This document shows positions 1 to 6,392 of a DNA stretch of 9,166 bases, in pieces; position 1 is the stretch's first letter, and each line of letters starts with the position of its first letter. The notes under the pieces were generated by a model. The model was not told the DNA's origin. It worked only from the letters and a program-made list of their open reading frames with translations, and did no database searches. Position numbers and translations under genes: made by a program. The stretch is from Thermoplasmata archaeon (GTDB lineage Archaea; Thermoplasmatota; Thermoplasmata; Thermoplasmatales; Thermoplasmataceae), in assembly GCA_021797265.1 (NCBI GenBank), contig JAJZZZ010000056.1:1-9166 (forward strand), written 5' to 3'.

Positions 1-256
1 TGCTGATGGCAGACTGTGGGTGGCACACTGGGGTGGTGGCCGGATCTCTGTATTCGAACCAGATAGCGGAAGAAAGGTTGATGAGATACACTTCCCGGCC
101 ATCAACATCACTTCCTGCACATTTGCAGGTGATGATCTGACTGACCTGTATGTGACATCAGCATTTACAGGTGAACCTGGAGACATGGGCGGTTCACTGT
201 TCGTTGTTCACACCGGTATCGCAGGTAGCAGAACATACGAGTACCATGTGGTATGA
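1..256 (+). CDS. SMP-30/gluconolactonase family protein, C-terminal fragment (5' end outside window)
   Basis: This is the last 84 residues of a regucalcin/SMP-30-type six-bladed beta-propeller lactonase. The frame is open from base 2 to the TGA at 254-256, so the gene starts left of the window; the GTG at 20 is an internal Val, not a start. Visible family landmarks are DGRLWVAHWGGG, the TSC-x-F-x-G strand with LYVTSA, and GGSLFVV near the end, all matching the C-terminus of regucalcin/gluconolactonases. By alignment with regucalcin, the catalytic metal-binding Asp would be the codon just before base 2; base 1 (T) is compatible with GAT, so that residue is only just cut off. The family hydrolyses sugar lactones, for example gluconolactone in the non-phosphorylative Entner-Doudoroff route of Thermoplasmatales; the exact substrate here is inferred. 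Cytosolic, no signal visible. The next gene is convergent. Confidence 0.85.
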   Translation, partial: ADGRLWVAHWGGGRISVFEPDSGRKVDEIHFPAINITSCTFAGDDLTDLYVTSAFTGEPGDMGGSLFVVHTGIAGSRTYEYHVV

Positions 257-281
257 ATTCAACAGGGCTATATTTACCATA

Positions 282-289
282 TATTTTTC
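282..289 (+). terminator. T-rich termination signal after the lactonase gene
   Basis: A run of five T inside an AT-rich stretch (ATATTTTTCC) lies about 26 bases after the lactonase stop, in the gap between convergent genes. Archaeal terminators are commonly short T-runs without a hairpin. No stem was seen. Inference only. Confidence 0.35.
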
Positions 290-365
290 CGGTTAAACCT
301 GGGCATTCAGTAGCCAGGAATCGAGAAACCAGACCCATTTTCTTTTCCATGAGAAGTAATTGCGG

Positions 366-371
366 AAAAAA
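366..371 (-). terminator. T6 termination signal after the S9 peptidase gene
   Basis: Read on the minus strand this is TTTTTT, about 65 bases past the peptidase stop codon, with a second TTTTT further upstream at about 384-388. Such T-runs are typical archaeal terminators. No hairpin is evident; inferred. Confidence 0.35.
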
Positions 372-433
372 TGGAACGGCATTTAAAAATTAATTGGGTT
401 CAGAATGGTGCTAAGCTAGAATCATTTGATTCG

Positions 434-2194
434 TCAGTTCTTCAGATACCTGTCGAACCACTTCAGTTTGATTTCCAGCCTGTCAACCATGTTCTTCGGA
501 ACCCCACTTCTGGCATGTTCGTGATTATCGCCCTGGTATCTCACCAGTTCAGTCTCAACATTGTTGAGCTTCAGGGCCACAAAGAACTGCTCTGCTTGCT
601 CAATGGGACAGCGGTAATCCTCCTCACCTGTTATGAGCATAGTTGGGGTTTTCACCTTCTCAGCATAGCTGATTGGGGAGAGTTCCATAAGTTTCCTCAT
701 TCCATCAAAAGAATATGGCCTGTCAATATTCAGCTCCAGCGGGTTGAACCAGAAACCTATATCGCTGGTGCCCACCATGCTCAGTAGATTGGATATGGAT
801 CTCTCTGAAATGGCGGCCCTGAACATGTCTGTCTGCGTGACTATCCAGTTTGTCATGAAACCGCCGTATGATCCACCCGTGAGGCTTATATTTTCATTGA
901 TTCCGTACTTCTCCCTGACAACGCCAATAAATTTCTTCACGTAGTTGTAGGCGGAACCGCCCCAGTTTCCCACGCAGGCCTGGGCATATTCTTGTCCATA
1001 TCCTGTGCTTCCAGGTGGATTTGTGAAGATTATGTTGTATCCGTTCTGGAACATATACTGGAATTCGATGAAGTATGAATGTCCATAGGCATCATGGGGT
1101 CCCCCGTGGATGAAAACAATTGATGGCGAATCCCTCGAACGAAACATTATGAAACCTTCTCCGCCATCCATCTCTATTGCATCAGCTACCTTGCCGGTAA
1201 CTGCAGGGTTCAGGTCATATTCTCTGTGGAAGTGAATGATGGATGGATGATCCTGAGTTGAATACGCATATGCCAGCGGGTCAGAAACATCATAATCCAT
1301 TATATCCCTCTTGTCCTCGGTTAACCTGGTCACACTGTTTCCAATGCGATATATGAATGAAGAGGACTTCTCCTGCCCCATGGCGTAGAGATCATTGCCA
1401 TGGAATTTGATCGAATACTTTGCACCGGCGAATGAATCCGAAATGACAGTATTTGCCGAATGCTTGCCCACAACAACTTTCTTTTCCTCCTCCGGGAATA
1501 TGATGCTGCTGATCTCCCATGGCTTCAGGTCATAGTGTCCGGAAAATGCTATTCTTCCAGTTTCTGATATGTCAAAGTCGTTGATTTCAGCAGATTCCAT
1601 TGTAATTCTCTTTATTTTTTTTCCTTGTGAATCGATCTCAACAAGGTCGCTCATGGAATAGTCGTCAGCGAATTCTGATGTTTCTATGACAATGCGCCCG
1701 CCATTCTCCCTTACGCCAAGCACATCAAACTTCCCCCCGTGGATCTTCACGGGCTTGTCCTCAATCCTGTAAAGGTCGTAATAACTGCGGAGCAGACCAC
1801 GACCGTTGAATCTGTACTTCAGCCTGTCGGCGTAGAATGGCAGTTCTCCGTCAGCCTTTTCCGCGGCCACTATGAGTAAGTTTTTAGCTGTGATGGAGTA
1901 ATCAACGATTTTGGCAAAAGATGCAACTTCCCTTGGCTCCTTGCCTGACCCCATGGACATTAATGTCTCTTTCTCCTTCTCGTACCTGATATAATATAGG
2001 GTGCCGTCCGCAATCCTCGGGGACCGTTCCGATTCCCCAAATGTGATCTGCTCTGGGTCAGACTTGCCGGTAATCCGGTAAATGCAGGATTTGTATTCCC
2101 CATTCTTTATGTATTTCTGCACAAAGTAAAGGGTATCTCCCGAAACACTGAGATCAGTTGCTAATTTTAAGGAATAAGCTTCAGTGGCATCCAT
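434..2194 (-). CDS. S9 family serine peptidase (acylaminoacyl-peptidase / prolyl oligopeptidase type)
   Basis: Predicted cytosolic serine hydrolase that removes residues from short peptides or N-acylated peptides. An N-terminal beta-propeller (about residues 1-335) is followed by an alpha/beta-hydrolase domain. With the start at 2194 the protein has 586 residues: oxyanion motif HGGP from His363, nucleophile Ser442 in GGSYGG, Asp526 in GEEDYRCP, His558 in DNHEHARSG. The length and triad spacing closely follow Aeropyrum pernix acylaminoacyl peptidase (about 582 residues; Ser445, Asp524, His556 from memory). The frame stays open upstream, with ATGs at 2341, 2323 and 2281. I prefer 2194 because the preceding 49 residues do not look like the family, and a TTTAT box lies 25-29 bases before this ATG, as expected for a leaderless archaeal mRNA. 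No signal peptide. Monocistronic; convergent with the lactonase, divergent from DUF72. Peptide specificity cannot be read from sequence. Confidence 0.93.
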   Translation of the reverse strand: MDATEAYSLKLATDLSVSGDTLYFVQKYIKNGEYKSCIYRITGKSDPEQITFGESERSPRIADGTLYYIRYEKEKETLMSMGSGKEPREVASFAKIVDYSITAKNLLIVAAEKADGELPFYADRLKYRFNGRGLLRSYYDLYRIEDKPVKIHGGKFDVLGVRENGGRIVIETSEFADDYSMSDLVEIDSQGKKIKRITMESAEINDFDISETGRIAFSGHYDLKPWEISSIIFPEEEKKVVVGKHSANTVISDSFAGAKYSIKFHGNDLYAMGQEKSSSFIYRIGNSVTRLTEDKRDIMDYDVSDPLAYAYSTQDHPSIIHFHREYDLNPAVTGKVADAIEMDGGEGFIMFRSRDSPSIVFIHGGPHDAYGHSYFIEFQYMFQNGYNIIFTNPPGSTGYGQEYAQACVGNWGGSAYNYVKKFIGVVREKYGINENISLTGGSYGGFMTNWIVTQTDMFRAAISERSISNLLSMVGTSDIGFWFNPLELNIDRPYSFDGMRKLMELSPISYAEKVKTPTMLITGEEDYRCPIEQAEQFFVALKLNNVETELVRYQGDNHEHARSGVPKNMVDRLEIKLKWFDRYLKN

Positions 2195-2217
2195 GCTGAA
2201 AAGATCATTGCATTCTC

Positions 2218-2225
2218 CATAAAGT
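2218..2225 (-). promoter_or_regulatory. TATA-like box for the S9 peptidase
   Basis: Minus strand ACTTTATG, with TTTAT 25-29 bases before the ATG at 2194. This spacing puts transcription start at or next to the ATG (leaderless). It lies inside the possible N-terminal extension of the open frame, so if this promoter is real that extension is not translated from this transcript. Confidence 0.4.
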
Positions 2226-2475
2226 TTGCCATACAGGGCATATGTAGCAATAGCTGGTGACCTTCTATTTGTTGGGATCATTGTCAGAGCAGTGTTTCCG
2301 TATGATGTGCATGATCTATTCATTATCCCACGAGTTTTCATTTCCGCGTCAGAATGGCTTTCCAGTGTGGACTCATGATATTCTCTCTTGAACCTTATTG
2401 TACAAGGTAAATCTTAGAAGAACTTCGGCGGTTTTCGGACAGCACAATCATCCTGAAGTTGTTAATTTGTGATGG

Positions 2476-2497
2476 GATCATTGGGGTGAGGATGATC
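2476..2497. repeat. Inverted repeat GATCAT-N10-ATGATC (candidate operator)
   Basis: Perfect 6-base arms at 2476-2481 and 2492-2497, with centres 16 bases apart, lie about 33 bases upstream of the DUF72 TATA-like box. The right arm is also part of a longer-range 8-base inverted repeat (ATCATCCT at 2447-2454, AGGATGAT at 2489-2496). The position suits a dimeric regulator site, but short repeats of this size can arise by chance. Confidence 0.3.
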
Positions 2498-2530
2498 AAC
2501 GACAAAATTCCAGTAAGGAATGCAATTCCA

Positions 2531-2540
2531 ATATATTTTT
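2531..2540 (+). promoter_or_regulatory. TATA-like box for DUF72 gene
   Basis: ATATATTTTT, the strongest AT box in the intergenic region. Transcription would begin about 2558-2566, leaving a leader of roughly 10-15 bases before ATG 2575. It lies directly in front of ATG 2542, which would then be upstream of the transcript start. This decides the start choice for DUF72. Confidence 0.5.
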
Positions 2541-2574
2541 AATGCATTTGAAATCTGTAACCGGTAAGCTGTTC

Positions 2575-3384
2575 ATGGAAATCCTGAATGGAACATCCGG
2601 TTGGAACTACAACAGGTGGATCGGACCTTTCTATCCACGAGGGACGACAAGTGACAGAATGCTTGCCCTGTATTCTAGGATATTTCCTACGGTCGAGATT
2701 GATTCCACATTTTACGCCGTACCCTCTCCTGAAACTGTGAAAAAGTGGGCCAGCGTTACACCCGAAAACTTCCTTTTCACAGCTAAGATTCCCAGAGCAA
2801 TCACGCACGAGAGCTCCTTTTCCGGTGTTGACGGAATATTCAATGAATTCGTTTCCGTAATATCACTGCTGGGAAAGAAGCTTGGATGCTTGCTTTTCCA
2901 GCTCCCGCCAACTGTATCATACAGGAATTCCGGGGACGGTTTCCTGAAGTTCATCAAGAATCTTCCTGAAATTTTTACCTATTCTGTGGAGTTCAGGAAC
3001 AGTGACTGGTATAATTCAGTCATACTGGAAGAAATGAGAAAGAGGAATATCTCTGTGGCATGGTCTGACAACCCCCATACTCCTGACTTCAACTCCTGCA
3101 CTGCCCGGCACATATACCTAAGGCTTGTGGGAGACAGGAGTATAGACGAGGCATCGTTTGGAAAACTGATTTCAGATAGATCTAAGGACATGAGAAGATG
3201 GTCTGTCAACCTTCTGGAACACAGTGATGATGTGGACAGGGCCTTCATCTTTGCCAACAATCATTATGCAGGATTTGGTCCAGCCACTGCAAGAATGTTT
3301 GGGGAATTCTCAGGCATCAAGCCGGTTGGATGGGAGAACATGGTGTCCGGTACAATAACCGGAAAACAGACCACACTATTTTGA
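2575..3384 (+). CDS. DUF72 family protein (YecE-like TIM barrel)
   Basis: This 269-residue protein of the DUF72/YecE family has no established activity; known structures are TIM barrels. The N-terminus shows the family hallmark GTSGWNYNRWIGPFYP, followed by EIDSTFYAVPS, the LLFQLPPT and SVEFRN strands, and near the C-terminus FANNHYAGFGPATA, where the family has a conserved N-N-H-Y segment. The open frame begins at ATG 2542, but that codon overlaps the end of the TATA-like box, so I choose ATG 2575, which leaves two residues before the first beta strand (ILNGTSGW). The last six residues, KQTTLF, recall the PCNA-binding peptides at the ends of archaeal replication and repair proteins. Cytosolic. 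It is 149 bases from the next gene, which has its own promoter, so probably monocistronic. Confidence 0.92.
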   Translation: MEILNGTSGWNYNRWIGPFYPRGTTSDRMLALYSRIFPTVEIDSTFYAVPSPETVKKWASVTPENFLFTAKIPRAITHESSFSGVDGIFNEFVSVISLLGKKLGCLLFQLPPTVSYRNSGDGFLKFIKNLPEIFTYSVEFRNSDWYNSVILEEMRKRNISVAWSDNPHTPDFNSCTARHIYLRLVGDRSIDEASFGKLISDRSKDMRRWSVNLLEHSDDVDRAFIFANNHYAGFGPATARMFGEFSGIKPVGWENMVSGTITGKQTTLF

Positions 3385-3500
3385 TGATTGAAAAATTATC
3401 AAGTGAACCTGCCCGAAATGTGATGTGTATCTAAACAGGAGTTCAGGCAGAAAAAGCTGGGTGTTAGGCAATTCAGAAATGAACCCGTCCAGTCGATCAA

Positions 3501-3510
3501 AAATTAATAT
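3501..3510 (+). promoter_or_regulatory. TATA-like box for the ADPS-like/glpD/lipid kinase operon
   Basis: AAATTAATAT preceded by an A-rich stretch (GATCAAA) that could serve as the TFB recognition element. Its centre is about 28 bases before ATG 3534, the spacing expected for a leaderless archaeal mRNA. No Shine-Dalgarno sequence precedes the ATG, which fits leaderless translation. Confidence 0.55.
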
Positions 3511-3533
3511 GTTTCCTAAGGCTGATAGTTATA

Positions 3534-5033
3534 ATGTCCCTATCTGTTCTCTATGGGCGCGACATAAGCAAAGATTTTACCAAGGAATTCAACTTCGCCA
3601 CCAGGAGAATTGGGAAGCCCGGAGCAGAATGGGACGGTAATTTAATTTTACCATCAGATTCAGTCCTGAAAGATTCCGGGCAGATACCAGAAAATGTTGT
3701 TGCAGAAACAGGCATATCCACCGGCCTTGAAGATCGCGTGTTTCATTCCATGGGCAAATCCTCTCCCGAGATACTGGCCGCCAAGCACGGTGCCATGGGA
3801 CAAATTGTTGGTGGCGTGCTATATCCGGATGCAGGATCACTTGAATCCTCTGTCAGGGTGCTTCTGGAGAATGGCCTGAAGGTTATACCCTATGGTGGCG
3901 GAAGTTCTGTAAATGGATCCCTGATGCCTGAAGCTGGTCATGAAACTGTTTCAATAGACATGAAGAACTTTTCTTCCATAAGCATAGGGAAGAACTTTGT
4001 CCGCGCAGGAGCAGGGGTGACCGGTTCGGATCTGGAGGCAGCATTGTGGAAGGCAGGATACACCTGCGGAAATTTTCCAGAATCATTCCGCTATTCCACA
4101 GTGGGAGGCTGGGTTGCCACCGGTGCCGTTGGCCAGGAATCCAACCAGTACGGCGGCATCAGGGAAATTGCCCTCTCAATCTCACTTCTTACATCGTCAG
4201 GGAGAATAGAGGACATCAATGTCCCCAGCCAGTCTGCAGGCACAACCGCACTGGACATTTCTCTTGGATCTGCGGGGAGCACAGGGATAATTACAGATGT
4301 TACTCTTAAGACATTCAGGATACCCCGGAGAAGATATTACCACAGTTATTTCTTCAGGTCATTTGAGGACGGTCTGCGGACTCTTCAGGAAAGCGAAAAG
4401 CTGCCAACGGTTGCCCGCCTTTCAGACGAAACTGAGACGGAGTTTGCACTCCGGTCCAATTCTGCGGACACTGTTCAAAAGCTTTTCCGCGGCTACCTTG
4501 ACATCAGGGGCGTAGGCAATGGCGCAATTCTGATTGTTGTCAACAACGAAGAGCCATGGAGAGCTGGTATGTCAGGAGCAGTTTATGCCGGCGGTATCCC
4601 GGCAAAGATGTGGGAGCGGGACAGGTATCTAAGGCCGGGGCTTGCAAACCTGCTGTGGAAGGCTGGATACATTCCTGACACCCTGGAAACGGCCGCCAAC
4701 TGGGAATATCTGCCGGCACTCTACCGAGACGTGAAGGAATCGTTCGATGAAACGAAGAAGCAATATGGCTTCAACGGGGTCATAATGGCACACATATCGC
4801 ATCTTTACAAATCCGGGGCCTGCATCTACTTCACCTTCGTCCTTTCAACAGAATTCAAACAGGAAATGGAAACCCTTGATGCCGTCAGGGATGGCATAAT
4901 AAAGGCATTCCTCAGGAATCATGGGGCAATCACCCATCACCACGGGATGGGTTCCCTGTTCAGGCCGTATCTGGATAGCCAGCATTTGGACCTGATGAAC
5001 AGGATCAGGGACCCCATGTACGGCGGTGTCTGA
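3534..5033 (+). CDS. FAD-binding oxidase, alkyl-dihydroxyacetone-phosphate synthase-like
   Basis: This 499-residue VAO/PCMH-fold flavoprotein most resembles alkyl-DHAP synthase (ADPS/AGPS), which swaps the acyl chain of acyl-DHAP for a fatty alcohol. In order: EDRVFHSMGKSSPEIL just before the FAD domain (the ADPS-type D-D-R-V-F-x-x-H-G region), PYGGGSSVNGSL (FAD pyrophosphate loop), STVGGWVATGA, GSAGSTGIITDVTLK, then the substrate-cap domain with SGACIYFTF (Tyr432) and THHHGMG (His468-His470). These correspond to the Tyr578 and His615-617 essential in mammalian ADPS, and the Tyr-to-His spacing agrees (36 versus 37 residues). It lacks the N-terminal extension of the animal enzyme, as bacterial relatives do. 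The start is supported by the TATA spacing. Its stop abuts the glpD-like ATG. Archaea are not known to make acyl-DHAP, so the actual substrate is open; glycolate oxidase and D-lactate dehydrogenase relatives fit less well because they lack the H-H-H block. Confidence 0.88.
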   Translation: MSLSVLYGRDISKDFTKEFNFATRRIGKPGAEWDGNLILPSDSVLKDSGQIPENVVAETGISTGLEDRVFHSMGKSSPEILAAKHGAMGQIVGGVLYPDAGSLESSVRVLLENGLKVIPYGGGSSVNGSLMPEAGHETVSIDMKNFSSISIGKNFVRAGAGVTGSDLEAALWKAGYTCGNFPESFRYSTVGGWVATGAVGQESNQYGGIREIALSISLLTSSGRIEDINVPSQSAGTTALDISLGSAGSTGIITDVTLKTFRIPRRRYYHSYFFRSFEDGLRTLQESEKLPTVARLSDETETEFALRSNSADTVQKLFRGYLDIRGVGNGAILIVVNNEEPWRAGMSGAVYAGGIPAKMWERDRYLRPGLANLLWKAGYIPDTLETAANWEYLPALYRDVKESFDETKKQYGFNGVIMAHISHLYKSGACIYFTFVLSTEFKQEMETLDAVRDGIIKAFLRNHGAITHHHGMGSLFRPYLDSQHLDLMNRIRDPMYGGV

Positions 5034-6392
5034 ATGGAGAACCTTGAATTTTCCGGAAGTACAAGGTCAGCGGACCTCAATGATCTTGGAGACAGGACAT
5101 TTGACGTACTGGTAATAGGAGGAGGAATCAATGGATCGGGAGTGGCCAACACACTTGCCCAGATTGGAATCAGCACTGTTCTGGTGGAGGCCAGTGATTT
5201 TGCATCAGGAACAAGCTCCGCATCGTCAAAGCTGATACATGGCGGGCTCCGCTATCTGCAGCAGGGACGGATACATGAGGTAAGTAATCTCATAAAGGAA
5301 CGGGACTACCTGAGGCGAAACACACAGATTGTAAAGGACATCGAATTTCACATACTCATAACCCCTGACTCGTGGCGTAAGTGGGAAATCAGGCTCGGCC
5401 TTGTGATCTACAATCTTCTGGGCCACAGGATCACATTTCCGGTATTTCACAGGAACCGGGGAGAATATCCTTCCCTTGTGAAAGGGTATTTTTCATATCT
5501 TGATGCCATGACAGATGATGCCAGACTTGTCATCAGCAACATCTGCTCTGCCCACAACCATGGAGCAATCTGCCTTAATTATGTTAGGCTCACGGCAGTT
5601 GAAAGAAACCAGTCGGGATTTACGGCAAAGATCTCTGACGGCCTCACAGGGAAGGAATATATTGTGCATGCCAGGATGGTGGTCAACTGTACCGGCCCGT
5701 GGGCTGCGGAGGTCATGAAATTAACTGGAACAGGCAACAGGCCCGGGATAAGGCTGAGCAAAGGCATCCATCTTGTGCTTCCTGCCGGAATGTTTCCATT
5801 CAAGAATGCCATCGCCTTCAGATCGCCACTGGATGGAAGGCAGCTCTTCATCATTCCTCGCGGCGAGGTGGTTCATGTGGGCACAACGGATAACTTTGTT
5901 GATTCTCCGGAAGATAGAGAAGTAAGCCAGGAGGAGGTCACCTACCTTATTGAAAGTACATCAGCCATCTTTGGCAAAATTGACAGGGCATCAATCATAA
6001 CAACATTCAGCGGAATAAGGCCCCTTGTTTCTGAGAGCAGTGATCCGGGAAAGGCAACAAGGGAGTTCTCTGTGCTCCAGGATAATGGCATCATCCATGT
6101 GCTTGGAGGGAAACTGACGGATTACCGCATAGCTTCCAGAAAGGTCGCGGAAATGGTTGCCAGGAATCTTGGAATCAGTAAGGATTTGGGGGGGCTTCCG
6201 GTTATTGATTATGATCGCCATGTCGCTGGTGATCCGGTGCAGTACGATCTTGACTATGAGTGTGCCATTACAGTTGATGATATCGTCAGGAGAAGAGAAG
6301 GATCTTCCATATACAGTCTCGATGCTGGAGCTTCCATGAAGAAGAAAGCCGAAATACACCTGGCAAGAGGGGGTGCTGAAAATCAAGGTTAA
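5034..6392 (+). CDS. glpD: FAD-dependent glycerol-3-phosphate dehydrogenase (GlpD/GlpA-like), short C-terminal domain
   Basis: Oxidises sn-glycerol-3-phosphate to DHAP, normally passing electrons to membrane quinones. The 452 residues align with E. coli GlpD from the dinucleotide motif GGGINGSG (29-36) through TSSASSKLIHGGLRYL, TGPW, GTTDNF and GGKLTDYR (358-365). Substrate-phosphate residues are present: Arg329 (SGIRPL), Arg343 (ATREF) and Lys360, matching Arg317, Arg332 and Lys354 of E. coli GlpD (numbers from memory). The C-terminal DAO_C domain is only about 60 residues instead of about 120: the final DDIVRRR segment is kept but the preceding helices are missing. No Cys-rich or iron-sulphur segment and no membrane helix is visible, so the membrane or acceptor link must come from elsewhere. 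ATG directly follows the upstream TGA (translational coupling likely), with a weak GGCGGTG just before it. It overlaps the lipid kinase gene by 20 bases. No glycerol kinase or facilitator lies in the window. Confidence 0.92.
   Translation: MENLEFSGSTRSADLNDLGDRTFDVLVIGGGINGSGVANTLAQIGISTVLVEASDFASGTSSASSKLIHGGLRYLQQGRIHEVSNLIKERDYLRRNTQIVKDIEFHILITPDSWRKWEIRLGLVIYNLLGHRITFPVFHRNRGEYPSLVKGYFSYLDAMTDDARLVISNICSAHNHGAICLNYVRLTAVERNQSGFTAKISDGLTGKEYIVHARMVVNCTGPWAAEVMKLTGTGNRPGIRLSKGIHLVLPAGMFPFKNAIAFRSPLDGRQLFIIPRGEVVHVGTTDNFVDSPEDREVSQEEVTYLIESTSAIFGKIDRASIITTFSGIRPLVSESSDPGKATREFSVLQDNGIIHVLGGKLTDYRIASRKVAEMVARNLGISKDLGGLPVIDYDRHVAGDPVQYDLDYECAITVDDIVRRREGSSIYSLDAGASMKKKAEIHLARGGAENQG

Larger units (their letters stand above)
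2195..2574. other. 380-base divergent intergenic region
   Basis: It separates the S9 peptidase (-) from DUF72 (+). It holds a TATA-like box for each side, an 8-base inverted repeat (2447-2454 with 2489-2496) and a nested GATCAT-N10-ATGATC dyad (2476-2497). I see no convincing gene: plus-strand reading frames are tiny (16 residues from ATG 2492, 18 from ATG 2354), and on the minus strand only the doubtful 49-residue extension of the peptidase frame. No tRNA-like or other structured RNA was recognised. Confidence 0.6.

Noticed and set aside
371..787. 138-codon plus-strand open frame antisense to the S9 peptidase, and a second at 744-944
   Set aside because: Both lie opposite conserved catalytic regions (Asp and His motifs, GGSYGG) of a clearly real gene, and their translations resemble no known family.
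2411..2542. Stop-to-stop frame of about 43 codons (16 from ATG 2492) upstream of DUF72
   Set aside because: No good start or spaced ribosome site, no recognisable protein, and it runs through the AT-rich promoter box. Mentioned only for its TAATG junction.
3381..3430. C/D-box-like sequence (TTGATGA, then TGATGTG) after the DUF72 stop
   Set aside because: No CTGA D boxes at suitable distances, so a box C/D guide RNA is not supported.
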